Source of the DNA: Pseudomonas sp.
GTDB lineage: Bacteria > Pseudomonadota > Gammaproteobacteria > Pseudomonadales > Pseudomonadaceae
Assembly (NCBI GenBank): GCA_007713455.1
Contig: VMRT01000016.1
Span: 175,380-239,379 of the forward strand
Length of the DNA stretch: 64,000 nucleotides
Reading direction: 5' to 3'
The translations under genes were made by a program, and so were the position numbers. Numbering within the stretch: the first letter of the stretch is position 1; every line of letters begins with the position of its first letter. The notes under the pieces are model-generated. The model was not told the origin of the DNA and made no database searches. It worked only from the letters and a program-made list of their open reading frames with translations. Positions 55,220 to 63,859 of the stretch are shown here, piece by piece.

Positions 55220-55798
55220 ATGCCCGCAACCCATGTATCCCGGCGTCTGGTCGGCGCTGGTCTCCTGGCCGCAGCGCTGGCCAGCGGCTGCGCCACCACG
55301 ACCGCGCCGCTGGTGCCAGACGCCATAGAAGGCGTCTCCTCCGCTCCCGAACCCGAGGCCCCCGAGTTCATTCCCGTCGTGCGCTATGGCCGCTACACGC
55401 TGGTCGAGCTGACACCCACGGCGGCGCAGCGTGACTTGCTGTTGCAGACCATCGACGTGTTCATGCCCGAGGATGCCCGTGCCACGGTGGGCGATGGCCT
55501 GCGGCATGTGCTCAAACGCAGCGGCTACCAGCTTTGCGAGACGCCTCGCGCCGTGACCGAGTTGTATGTGCTCCCGCTGCCGGCGGCGCACCTGCATCTT
55601 GGCCCCATGACCTTGCGCGATGCGCTGCTCACCCTGGCTGGCCCGGCCTGGGAACTGCATGCGGATGAACGGGCACGGCAGATTTGCTTCGAGCGGCCTG
55701 GAGGCAGTGCGACCGCCGAGCACGCACACGAGCCGCCCGCTGCCGAGGCGGTGCAGACGTTTCCGCTGATGCCTTCGGGTTCGGGAGGCCAGCCATGA
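55220..55798 (+). CDS. PilL/TIGR03748-like ICE lipoprotein
   Basis: 192 residues with a lipoprotein signal (LVGAGLLAAALASGCATTTA, lipobox LASGC), then PEFIPVVRYGRYTLVELTPT, AAQRDLLLQTIDVFMPEDAR, ATVGDGLRHVLKRSGYQLCE and GPMTLRDALLTLAGPAWELH, the secretin-N/TcpQ-like PilL domain. In this ICE family it opens the mating-pore operon and probably belongs to the outer-membrane part of the apparatus. The next ATG overlaps its stop. Confidence 0.85.
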   Translation: MPATHVSRRLVGAGLLAAALASGCATTTAPLVPDAIEGVSSAPEPEAPEFIPVVRYGRYTLVELTPTAAQRDLLLQTIDVFMPEDARATVGDGLRHVLKRSGYQLCETPRAVTELYVLPLPAAHLHLGPMTLRDALLTLAGPAWELHADERARQICFERPGGSATAEHAHEPPAAEAVQTFPLMPSGSGGQP

Positions 55799-56436
55799 AT
55801 GCCGCGCAGTCTCCCCGTCGCCCGATCACCGCCGTGGTGGTGCAGAGCCTGATGTGGCTCTGGCTGATCAGCCTCAGCGTCTTCGTCGCTCTCGGCTACC
55901 AGGCGGTGAACGACCAGACCGACCAGAATCAGCTTGATACCCGCCTGCAACGTCTCGAAGCGCAGGCGATGGGCCTGGCCGAGACCATTGATGCCATCCA
56001 GCAGCGTCCAGCCGTCGCAACGGCGGCAGACCTCAAAGACACCCGCGAACTCCTGGAAGCACGCGCTGCTCAGGTCGAAAAAGCGCTGAGCGGCTATGCC
56101 GCTGCCGAAGACCTTCAGGCGCTGCGCACCGAAGTCGAGCAAATCAAGACACGCCAGACTGTTGCGCGTGCCGCAGCGTCCGCCCAGCCGCGCGTACCGA
56201 CCAGGCCCACCGCCAAGCCGGAACCGCCGCCACTGCCGTTCCGCATCGTCGGCGCCGAACTTCGCGCCGGCCAGCGCAGCCTGTCCGTCGCGCCGAACAA
56301 CGGGAACTTCACGCCCGACCAGCTTCAAGTGCTGCTTCCCGGCGATGCCGTCGGCCCGTGGCGCTTGCAGGCAGTCGAGGGCAACACCGCGGTGTTCCAG
56401 GCCGGCGACCAGACCCGTCGCATGGCGATTCCTTGA
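55795..56436 (+). CDS. ICE inner-membrane coiled-coil protein
   Basis: 213 residues: an N-terminal membrane helix (VVQSLMWLWLISLSVFVALG), a periplasmic coiled coil (~45-125), a Pro-rich linker and a C-terminal small domain (LPFRIVGAELRAGQRSLSVA ... LLPGDAVGPWRLQAV). It is always between the PilL-like and TIGR03759-like genes in this ICE class. It probably links inner membrane and outer pore components. The beta-domain resembles periplasmic TraP/PilP-type proteins. Confidence 0.7.
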   Translation: MNAAQSPRRPITAVVVQSLMWLWLISLSVFVALGYQAVNDQTDQNQLDTRLQRLEAQAMGLAETIDAIQQRPAVATAADLKDTRELLEARAAQVEKALSGYAAAEDLQALRTEVEQIKTRQTVARAAASAQPRVPTRPTAKPEPPPLPFRIVGAELRAGQRSLSVAPNNGNFTPDQLQVLLPGDAVGPWRLQAVEGNTAVFQAGDQTRRMAIP

Positions 56437-56450
56437 GCGGAGCGCACGAC

Positions 56451-57176
56451 ATGAAACCGTCGATCATCCTTTCCGCGCTCCTGCTCGCGTCTGCCCAGTT
56501 GCCCGCCTGGGCGCAGCAGCCGGCCACGGCCTCCGCCCGCAATGCGCAGAGCCAGGAGCGCCTCCTTGTCGCCCGCATCCTGGACGACCGGGTGGCAAGC
56601 GACTGGGGCCTGCAACCGCAGGAGTGGGCGCGCTATCGCGAACTGATGGACGGGCCGTTGGGCATCTACTCGCCCAACCTGGACCCGCTGTCCGCCCTGG
56701 GCATCGAGGCGCGCACCGACGAGGAACGGCGCCGTTACGCAGAGCTGCAGGTGCAGGTCGAAGCGCGCCGCGTCGAGAAGCTGCTCGCCTACCAGCGTGC
56801 CTACGACGAGGCCTGGCAGCGCCTGAATCCCGGCATGCAGCGAGTGAACCTGCCTGACGACAAGCCCAACGCGGGTGCCGAACGCGGCTCCGGCCGCACG
56901 GCGGTGTTCGTCAAGGACGGCTGCGCGGCCTGCGGGCAGCTTGTGCAGCGCCTGCAATCCTCTGGCACCGAGTTCGACCTGTACATGGTTGGTAGCCGCC
57001 AGGACGACACACGTATTCGCGACTGGGCCAAGCGTGCGAACGTCGATCCGGCGCGCGTGCGCAGCGGTGGCATCACGCTCAACCATGATGGCGGGCGGTG
57101 GCTGTCGCTGAGCTTGCCCGGCGAGCTTCCAGCAGTCGTGCGCGAGGTGAACGGCCAATGGCTGCGCCAGCCTTAG
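56451..57176 (+). CDS. TIGR03759 family ICE protein (exported)
   Basis: 241 residues with a signal peptide (MKPSIILSALLLASAQLPAW-AQQ), the family core LQPQEWARYRELMDGPLGIY, SPNLDPLSALGIEARTDEER, and a thioredoxin-like C-terminal half with a CxxC-type site (VFVKDGCAACGQLVQRLQSS), then VGSRQDDTRIRDWAKRANVD. A periplasmic redox or assembly factor for the mating pore is likely. Confidence 0.85.
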   Translation: MKPSIILSALLLASAQLPAWAQQPATASARNAQSQERLLVARILDDRVASDWGLQPQEWARYRELMDGPLGIYSPNLDPLSALGIEARTDEERRRYAELQVQVEARRVEKLLAYQRAYDEAWQRLNPGMQRVNLPDDKPNAGAERGSGRTAVFVKDGCAACGQLVQRLQSSGTEFDLYMVGSRQDDTRIRDWAKRANVDPARVRSGGITLNHDGGRWLSLSLPGELPAVVREVNGQWLRQP

Positions 57177-57763
57177 TGGCCACCTCCGTTTCGCAGTGCT
57201 TGCGCACACTGGCGCTCGCGGCGGGCCTGTGCGCCTGCGCCGCCCATGCCCAGGAAGTTCCGCCACCGGCTTACCAACTCGCCGCCCAGCGCGCGGGCGT
57301 TCCCTCGACGGTGCTCTACGCGGTGGCCTTGCAGGAGAGCGGCATCCGGCGCAACGGGCGCATCGTCCCGTGGCCGTGGTCGCTCAACGTCGCCGGCCAG
57401 TCGCACCGCTTCGCCACCCGTGCCGACGCCTGCGCCGGATTGCAGCAGGCGATGCGCTCCACGTCGCACACGCGCATCGACGCGGGTCTCGGGCAGATCA
57501 ACCTCGGCTACCACCAACAACGCTATGTCAGCGCGTGTGACCTGCTCGACCCATACCGCAACCTCGCCATCGCCGCTGAAATCCTGAAGGAGCAGCACGT
57601 CACTGGCGAGGACTGGTTACTGGCAATCGGTCGCTATCACCGTCCTGCGGGCGGAGAACCTGCCGCCCGCTATCGGCGCAGCGTGTCGCGCCACCTTGCC
57701 CGCGTGCAGGGCACGCGCCCAACCGCTGCGGCCTTCGCCGCACGCCAGGAGAGCATCCCATGA
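57158..57763 (+). CDS. Lytic transglycosylase of the conjugation apparatus
   Basis: 201 residues: a signal sequence (LRTLALAAGLCACAAHAQ) and a goose-type/SLT domain with the catalytic glutamate in VLYAVALQESGIRRNGRIVP, GLGQINLGYHQQRYVSACDL and LLAIGRYHRPAGGEPAARYR. It opens peptidoglycan for the mating pore. It overlaps its upstream neighbour by 19 bases and its downstream one by four. Confidence 0.88.
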   Translation: MAAPALVATSVSQCLRTLALAAGLCACAAHAQEVPPPAYQLAAQRAGVPSTVLYAVALQESGIRRNGRIVPWPWSLNVAGQSHRFATRADACAGLQQAMRSTSHTRIDAGLGQINLGYHQQRYVSACDLLDPYRNLAIAAEILKEQHVTGEDWLLAIGRYHRPAGGEPAARYRRSVSRHLARVQGTRPTAAAFAARQESIP

Positions 57764-58308
57764 AAACATCCCATTTGACCCATCTCACACTGAAGGGCTT
57801 GCTCGTGCTGCTGGCGGCTCTGCCGCTGGCCTCGCGTGCCGGCGAGCCGCTGATCGTGGTCGAAGACCGTGGCGGCACGTCGGCGCTGCCGTACTACGAG
57901 GCTCTGAACCTTCAGCCGCGCGCCAATGCTCCGGCCCGACCGCCCATCCCGATGCTCCCGGTGCCCGCCACGCTCATGGACGAGGCCGCGATGTTGCCGG
58001 TGCGCAGTGCCAAGCTCACGCCTGGCACCGTCGCGCGGCGGGTGATCGAGGCACCGGGCCTGCGGCCTTTCGTGGTCGTCGGCGACGACGAGGCGTCCCA
58101 CGCCTGGATGCGCAGCCAGGCAACATCGCTGCGCGAGCGCGGCGCGGTGGGCCTGGTGGTTAACGTCGAGACCGTGCAGGGTCTGGCACGGCTGCGCGCC
58201 CTGGTGCCGGGCGTTCCCCTCGCGCCTGTGGCCGGTGACGACCTGGCCGAGCGCCTGGGTCTGCGGCATTACCCGGTGCTGATCACAGCCACCGGCATCG
58301 AGCAATGA
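57760..58308 (+). CDS. TIGR03765 family ICE protein (exported)
   Basis: 182 residues: signal peptide (LKGLLVLLAALPLASRA), then PLIVVEDRGGTSALPYYEAL, the hallmark of TIGR03765, and RPFVVVGDDEASHAWMRSQA, VGLVVNVETVQGLARLRALV, GLRHYPVLITATGIEQ. Probably a periplasmic component; the family has no proven function. It lies just before traD, separated by four bases. Confidence 0.85.
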   Translation: MKTSHLTHLTLKGLLVLLAALPLASRAGEPLIVVEDRGGTSALPYYEALNLQPRANAPARPPIPMLPVPATLMDEAAMLPVRSAKLTPGTVARRVIEAPGLRPFVVVGDDEASHAWMRSQATSLRERGAVGLVVNVETVQGLARLRALVPGVPLAPVAGDDLAERLGLRHYPVLITATGIEQ

Positions 58309-58312
58309 AGCC

Positions 58313-60505
58313 ATGTCGGGGAAACAGCCAGTCGAGGTTTTGCTGCGCCCAGCGGTGGAGTTCTATACCGTCGCGGCGTGTGCAGGCGCCGCGTTTCTGT
58401 CCCTGGTGGCCCCGTGGTCGCTCGCGCTGAGCCCCGCCATGGGCGTCGGCAGTGCGCTGGCGTTCTGCGCCTACGGTGCCATCCGCTACCGCGATGCCCG
58501 CGTCATCCTGCGCTACCGGCGCAACATTCGCCGCTTGCCGCGCTATGTGATGACCAGCAAGGACGTGCCGGTCAGCCAGCAGCGTCTGTTCGTGGGCCGC
58601 GGGTTTCTGTGGGAGCAGAAACACACCCATCGGCTGATGCAGACGTACCGACCGGAGTTTCGCCGCTACGTCGAGCCAACGCCGGCCTACCGGCTGGCGC
58701 GCAGGCTGGAGGAACGGCTGGAGTTCGCGCCGTTCCCGCTGTCTCGGCTGCCTGCACTCACGGGCTGGGACGTGCCTTTCAACCCGGTGCGCCCGCTGCC
58801 GCCTGTGGGCGGCCTGCCGCGCCTGCACGGCATCGAACCCGATGAGGTGGACGTCAGCCTACCGCTGGGTGAGCGCGTCGGGCATTCGCTGGTACTGGGC
58901 ACCACGCGCGTGGGCAAGACGCGGTTGGCCGAGTTGTCCGTGACCCAGGACATCCGGCGCAAGAACGCCGACGGCGAGCACGAGGTCGTCATCGTCATCG
59001 ACCCCAAGGGCGACGCCGATCTTTTGAAGCGGGTGTACGTCGAGGCCAAGCGTGCGGGCCGCGAGGGCGAGTTCTATGTCTTCCATTTGGGCTGGCCGGA
59101 CATTTCTGCGCGCTACAACGCCGTGGGCCGCTTTGGGCGCATCAGCGAGGTGGCCACCCGTGTTGCAGGGCAGCTCTCCGGGGAAGGCAACAGCGCGGCA
59201 TTTCGCGAATTTGCGTGGCGCTTCGTCAACATCATCGCCCGCGCCCTGGTGGAACTGGGGCAGCGCCCGGACTACATGCTGATCCAACGCCATGTGATCA
59301 ACATCGACGCGCTGTTCATCGAGTACGCCCAGCATTACTTCGCCAAGACCGAGCCCAAGGCCTGGGAGGTGATCGTCCAGATCGAGGCCAAGCTCAACGA
59401 GAAGAACATCCCGCGCAACATGATCGGGCGCGAAAAGCGCGTGGTGGCGCTGGAACAGTACCTCTCGCAGGCTCGCAACTACGATCCGGTGCTCGACGGC
59501 CTGCGCTCGGCGGTGCGCTACGACAAGACCTACTTCGACAAGATCGTCGCATCGCTGCTGCCGCTGCTGGAGAAGCTCACCAGCGGCAAGATCGCCCAGC
59601 TTCTGGCCCCGAACTACTCCGACCTGGCCGACCCGCGTCCGATCTTCGATTGGATGCAGGTCATCCGAAAGCGCGCCGTGGTCTATGTCGGCCTGGATGC
59701 GCTATCCGATGCCGAGGTCGCCGCCGCAGTCGGCAATTCCATGTTCTCCGACCTGGTTTCGGTCGCTGGCCACATCTACAAGCACGGGATCGACGACGGC
59801 CTGCCGGGCGCATCGGCAGGCTCGCGCGTGCCGATCAACGTCCATGCCGATGAGTTCAACGAGTTGATGGGCGACGAGTTCATTCCGCTGATCAACAAGG
59901 GCGGCGGCGCTGGCCTGCAAGTCACCGCGTACACGCAGACCCTCTCGGACATCGAAGCCCGCATCGGCAACCGGGCGAAGGCCGGTCAGGTGATCGGCAA
60001 CTTCAACAACCTGTTCATGCTGCGCGTGCGCGAAACGGCCACCGCTGAGTTGCTGACCCGGCAATTGCCGAAGGTCGAGGTCTATACGACCACCATCGTC
60101 AGCGGCGCAACCGACAGCTCGGACATTCGCGGCGCGACGGACTTTACGTCGAACACCCAAGACCGCATCAGCATGTCCAGCGTGCCGATGATCGAGCCAT
60201 CGCACGTCGTCGGCCTGCCCAAAGGCCAGTGCTTCGCGCTGTTGCAGGGTGGCCAGCTTTGGAAGGTGCGCATGCCGTTGCCGGCGCCAGACCCGGATGA
60301 AGTGATGCCGGCGGACTTGCAGCAACTGGCTGGGCACATGCGCCAGAGCTACAGCGAGGCCACGCAGTGGTGGGAGTTCACCAGCTCCCCGGTCTTGCAG
60401 GACGCGGCCTTGCCGGACGACCTGCTCGATGAGGCGGCCATCGCCATACCCATCACCGACACGGGCGACACGGGCGACACGGCCAGCGAAGAGGCCGCGC
60501 CATGA
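58313..60505 (+). CDS. traD: Type IV coupling protein TraD (SXT/PFGI-1 class)
   Basis: 730 residues. Two N-terminal membrane helices (TVAACAGAAFLSLVAPWSLA, MGVGSALAFCAYGAI), Walker A LVLGTTRVGKTRLAELSVTQ, Walker B VPINVHADEFNELMGDEFIP, and a conserved arginine/Gln region IGNRAKAGQVIGNFNNLFML. It is the ATPase that delivers the relaxosome to the mating pore (TIGR03743-like). The acidic C-terminal tail (TDTGDTGDTASEEAAP) is repetitive. It overlaps the next gene by four bases. Confidence 0.95.
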   Translation: MSGKQPVEVLLRPAVEFYTVAACAGAAFLSLVAPWSLALSPAMGVGSALAFCAYGAIRYRDARVILRYRRNIRRLPRYVMTSKDVPVSQQRLFVGRGFLWEQKHTHRLMQTYRPEFRRYVEPTPAYRLARRLEERLEFAPFPLSRLPALTGWDVPFNPVRPLPPVGGLPRLHGIEPDEVDVSLPLGERVGHSLVLGTTRVGKTRLAELSVTQDIRRKNADGEHEVVIVIDPKGDADLLKRVYVEAKRAGREGEFYVFHLGWPDISARYNAVGRFGRISEVATRVAGQLSGEGNSAAFREFAWRFVNIIARALVELGQRPDYMLIQRHVINIDALFIEYAQHYFAKTEPKAWEVIVQIEAKLNEKNIPRNMIGREKRVVALEQYLSQARNYDPVLDGLRSAVRYDKTYFDKIVASLLPLLEKLTSGKIAQLLAPNYSDLADPRPIFDWMQVIRKRAVVYVGLDALSDAEVAAAVGNSMFSDLVSVAGHIYKHGIDDGLPGASAGSRVPINVHADEFNELMGDEFIPLINKGGGAGLQVTAYTQTLSDIEARIGNRAKAGQVIGNFNNLFMLRVRETATAELLTRQLPKVEVYTTTIVSGATDSSDIRGATDFTSNTQDRISMSSVPMIEPSHVVGLPKGQCFALLQGGQLWKVRMPLPAPDPDEVMPADLQQLAGHMRQSYSEATQWWEFTSSPVLQDAALPDDLLDEAAIAIPITDTGDTGDTASEEAAP

Positions 60506-61251
60506 GCGATGCCGCCTCCACTGCGCAGCGCGAGCAGAACCGCCGCCAGGGCCTGATCGTCGGCACCATCACCTTGCCGTTCCGACTGCTCGGGGTGCTG
60601 GTCAGCTCGCTGCTGTTCTCGATCCTGATGGAGTGCATCGGCATGCACCTGTTCTGGAAGGATCAAGGCTGGCAGCACTCCCAGCAGATGTTGCAGTACG
60701 AGTTGGGGCACCTGTCCAAGCACTTCCCACGCAGCGTGGTCGTGCAGGAGCCGGGGCGCACGGCGCATGCGCTGGTGGACACCGGCTACGAATGGGTGTT
60801 CGTGCGCTCAGGACTGCTGGAGCGCATGAGCCAGACCGCAGAGCGCGCCCGTGCGCCCAGCCAAGGGCAGGCGCGGAACTTCCGTTACTTCATCAGCCAG
60901 GTCTATGTCTGGGCCGAAAGCTACCTGATCGCCGCCGCCTTCACTACGCTTACTTTCCTGGTGCGTCTGTTGGTCCTGGTGCTTACGCTGCCGCTGATCT
61001 TCACGGCGGCATTTGTTGGTTTAATCGACGGCCTGGTGAGGCGTGACGTGCGCCGGTTCGGCGCGGGCCGGGAATCCGGCTTTATCTACCACCGAGCAAA
61101 AGCCAGTCTGATGCCACTGGCCGTGCTGCCCTGGGTCACATACCTGGCCTTGCCGATCTCGGTGCATCCGCTGCTGATCCTGCTGCCCAGCGCCGCCTTG
61201 CTGGGACTGGCCGTGAGCCTGACTGCAGGGAGTTTCAAGAAGTACCTGTAA
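60502..61251 (+). CDS. TIGR03747 family ICE membrane protein
   Basis: 249 residues. Three or four membrane segments: LLGVLVSSLLFSILMECIGM, YLIAAAFTTLTFLVRLLVLV (LTLPLIFTAAFVGLI), and LAVLPWVTYLALPISVHPLL, then LLPSAALLGLAVSLTAG. The soluble part (EWVFVRSGLLERMSQTAERA) is periplasmic or cytoplasmic. It is always encoded directly after traD in this ICE family and is the last conserved backbone gene in this window. Confidence 0.88.
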   Translation: MSDAASTAQREQNRRQGLIVGTITLPFRLLGVLVSSLLFSILMECIGMHLFWKDQGWQHSQQMLQYELGHLSKHFPRSVVVQEPGRTAHALVDTGYEWVFVRSGLLERMSQTAERARAPSQGQARNFRYFISQVYVWAESYLIAAAFTTLTFLVRLLVLVLTLPLIFTAAFVGLIDGLVRRDVRRFGAGRESGFIYHRAKASLMPLAVLPWVTYLALPISVHPLLILLPSAALLGLAVSLTAGSFKKYL

Positions 61252-61342
61252 TCGAGTCCCCATACGAAAACGCCCAGCTTCAACGGTCGGGAATTCTCGC
61301 GCTCACCTCATGCCATTGGCTTCTTCCCATTTCTATGCCCAT
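61252..61342. other. Seam between ICE backbone and cargo
   Basis: 91 bp between the TIGR03747-like stop and the convergent stop of the DUF3732 gene. No terminator hairpin was recognised. This is where the accessory module was joined to the conjugation operon. Confidence 0.5.
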
Positions 61343-63220
61343 TTATTGAGCGGAGTCCGTTGTATAAGGGAATAATCCGTACCGCCCATGATACGGGTTC
61401 TTGCCGAACATAAGCGACTGCTCGCGCTGCATAATTGAAGCAGGCGGATCCGTGTTCTCAACAACGATGACTTGTGTGTCGCTAGGCAACGCTTCAAGAT
61501 ATGCATAGAACTGTTCTTGAAGGTCAGTACCAGTCAAGTCATCTTCCGCTCCGTCTGGCTCTCGGTATGCCAGCAAAGGAGAGTCGAGCACGACAAATCC
61601 CGTATGCGGGGTCTGGCGCGCACGGCAGAAAGCAAGCAGCCCGAGGGTGAAGGCTGCATGAGTGATGGCGCGAAGCCCCTTACCAAAAGCACTACGCGAC
61701 TTTCCAGCGATAACAAGATCCCGAGCCTTGGAATCGAAATACACATCCCCAGTCTCTGGGAAGTGCCAACCGGTCAGTATGCCCTCGACAGTCTTGGCAA
61801 AACTATAAGTCACAGTGGTTGAGAGATCTGCGCTTGCAACAGCCCCGGCCTTCTCATCCTCGGTGTCCTTCTCAAGGTCGGCGCGACGGCGCTCCATGTC
61901 TTGTACGGTAGCGTAGAGTGCCAGCGCTTCGCGCACCTCGGCACGCTTGTCGGCAAAGTCGGAATAGGACTTTCGAAGAGTTGAGAGCTTAGGTGCGATC
62001 AATTCTTCAACCGACTCCGAGATTGACTCCAGCTCTCGAACAACAGTAGGCATCCTGCGATCAAAGTTGGCACCTTCACGCTCAAGGCTTCGGACGGTCG
62101 CTACAAGTTCAGTGCGCAAAACTTCGATCTTGGCGACCTCCACTCGTGCGGCCTGAACGACAGCATCAGTGTCTCCATTACACCCGGTATCGACGCGATG
62201 ATGATCGGGATCCGCTCCGCAGAGAGGGCAATGCCCGGCACCCAGCACGCTAAACAGCGTCCCGCCTTCCTCAATGGCGCGCAGCCTTTCAATATCGGAC
62301 ACGTAGTGCCTGTCGAGCAAACCGAATCGCTCAAGCATCGCGCCGACCTCTGCACGTCGCTCTCGGCTTTCCTCCAGCTTCTTGCGCAGTTCTCGCCGTT
62401 TCCCCGCAGCCTCCTGAAACTCAGCTTCTGTGGTGTTTACCAGGGCCGCCTGTTGACGAAGCGAGGTGTCGATCTTCTCTAGCTGCTCCTCCAACTCCTT
62501 CGGACTCTTGGTCAATTCCTTGAGCCGATCACGATAGTCATCAAGAAGCTGATCGAGAAGATGCAATTGTGCCTCGCGCGATAACTCCTCTGGCTCACTC
62601 TTATTGCTAGCGACCAATGCGGAGTCGTCCGCCCCGGTTAAAAGCAACTTGAACGTCGCCAAGTTCGGTGTATTCGCGGTGGGATTTCCATCAACCAGCG
62701 GAGAGCTTTGTTGGGTAATCTCCGTCTCATCGACGATCATCAAGCGAGCAATGTTGCGAAAGCTCAGGCTGATCGTTTCGTTTCGGGAGTTTTTGCGGAC
62801 ACGCTTGCCACCAAGGTTGCATAGATTCAGCAAGAACGAGGACAGATTCGTGCAGTTCTTATCGCTGTGCTTTTCGTCAAGCTGCGTGTACGGGATGTCG
62901 GTCGTCGGCGGCATCTGGTGCAAGTCTTCGTATAGCCGAAAGCCGCCGCCGTCTATGCTGCGCCAAAGCGTAAATGACTTCCCATCAAGGGTCTCAAGCC
63001 CCAGGAGAACGAGGTCGTAGCCGACGCGTTCAGGGATGTCGCGCAGGGGTGGTTTGCCACCAAGCATGAAGTCGATGGCTTCGACAATGAAAGACTTTCC
63101 AGTGTTCGAAGCGCCGTAAATGACGTTGAGACCGGCGCCGAAGGTCACTGTTGCGGGTGACTTCTGTGGGCCGAAGAAGCCGAGGAAGCGCAAGCGAAAA
63201 CCGGGGGTTATTGCCGTCAT
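61343..63220 (-). CDS. ABC-3C system ATPase, DUF3732 family
   Basis: 625 residues. SMC/Rad50-like ATPase: Walker A near the N-terminus in NVIYGASNTGKSFIVEAIDF, a long coiled coil (~200-300 and 350-440), a zinc-hook motif HCPLCGADPDHHRVDTGCNG at about 325-345, and Walker B/D-loop in FVVLDSPLLAYREPDGAEDD. DUF3732 proteins are the ATPase partner of ABC-three-component systems predicted to act in anti-invader defence. It starts with ATGA overlap to the middle component and converges on the conjugation operon. Confidence 0.9.
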   Translation of the reverse strand: MTAITPGFRLRFLGFFGPQKSPATVTFGAGLNVIYGASNTGKSFIVEAIDFMLGGKPPLRDIPERVGYDLVLLGLETLDGKSFTLWRSIDGGGFRLYEDLHQMPPTTDIPYTQLDEKHSDKNCTNLSSFLLNLCNLGGKRVRKNSRNETISLSFRNIARLMIVDETEITQQSSPLVDGNPTANTPNLATFKLLLTGADDSALVASNKSEPEELSREAQLHLLDQLLDDYRDRLKELTKSPKELEEQLEKIDTSLRQQAALVNTTEAEFQEAAGKRRELRKKLEESRERRAEVGAMLERFGLLDRHYVSDIERLRAIEEGGTLFSVLGAGHCPLCGADPDHHRVDTGCNGDTDAVVQAARVEVAKIEVLRTELVATVRSLEREGANFDRRMPTVVRELESISESVEELIAPKLSTLRKSYSDFADKRAEVREALALYATVQDMERRRADLEKDTEDEKAGAVASADLSTTVTYSFAKTVEGILTGWHFPETGDVYFDSKARDLVIAGKSRSAFGKGLRAITHAAFTLGLLAFCRARQTPHTGFVVLDSPLLAYREPDGAEDDLTGTDLQEQFYAYLEALPSDTQVIVVENTDPPASIMQREQSLMFGKNPYHGRYGLFPYTTDSAQ

Positions 63221-63711
63221 GCTTCGCCTCCCAGGCTTTGCTCGACGTGCTGAAACTCCTCAACCCATTTATCGAAGAAGCGGCGCATCATGCCTTTGAA
63301 CTGTTCGTCCGTCAGGTAGCCAATGGTTTCGACAAGCCATACAGCGCGATCCTTCAGGGACAGCAGGTAGTTGGAAGATACTGACGACAAAAACGTCGCA
63401 GCATTCTCGCCTGCGCCGTACTTGATTCCTTCGGGTGTAACTTCACGCTCAACAAGGTCGCGGGTCATCATCAGAAGCAGCGATTGCTCGACCAATTTAC
63501 GGCGCACGAGCAACTCAGCCGTGTGCATTGGTGTCGGTGGGTGCAAATTGTCTGGACCGTCGATATCGCCGGTATGAACAAGAAGGTAATCAAGGGCGAC
63601 AAGCCGCTGGAGGTCGTAGGTTTGTGGATAGGCAGCACCCAAAATCGAGACCGCACGAATACCCGCCTCAAGTGGGCCATTGAATGTAATCGGCTTATGC
63701 TCTTGGCTCAT
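63217..63711 (-). CDS. ABC-3C middle component 2 (MC2)
   Basis: 164 residues: FNGPLEAGIRAVSILGAAYP, QTYDLQRLVALDYLLVHTGD, NLHPPTPMHTAELLVRRKLV, EQSLLLMMTRDLVEREVTPE, then a helical end with LTDEQFKGMMRRFFDKWVEE. This is the middle component linking the ATPase to the C-terminal-domain effector. The ATG at 63711 overlaps the upstream stop (ATGA), and its own stop overlaps the ATPase start, so the three are translationally coupled. Confidence 0.85.
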   Translation of the reverse strand: MSQEHKPITFNGPLEAGIRAVSILGAAYPQTYDLQRLVALDYLLVHTGDIDGPDNLHPPTPMHTAELLVRRKLVEQSLLLMMTRDLVEREVTPEGIKYGAGENAATFLSSVSSNYLLSLKDRAVWLVETIGYLTDEQFKGMMRRFFDKWVEEFQHVEQSLGGEA

Positions 63712-63859
63712 GATCGTGTCCACCGAAGACGCTCCTCATTCACGAGTTGATGGCAGATCCCGTCCCGATCCTTGGGGTTCGTACAAGTGATGAGGGCGTT
63801 TGCCGTAATCTGCATGTCGCGGGCCGCCTTGGTGACAGCGCAGACTTTTTCGTAGCCAT
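63708..63859 (-). pseudogene. 3' end of the ABC-3C effector gene, cut by an IS element
   Basis: The in-frame coding sequence (NGYEKVCAVTKAARDMQITA ... DRDGICHQLVNEERLRWTRS) lacks a start and begins at the IS end. It is in frame with the four-base overlap to MC2, so it is the C-terminal ~50 residues of the first gene of the operon, expected to be the effector plus ABC-3C C-terminal domain. Identity as that domain is inferred from operon position and the CH...NEE..RW ending. The remainder may continue beyond the IS outside this window. Confidence 0.65.
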
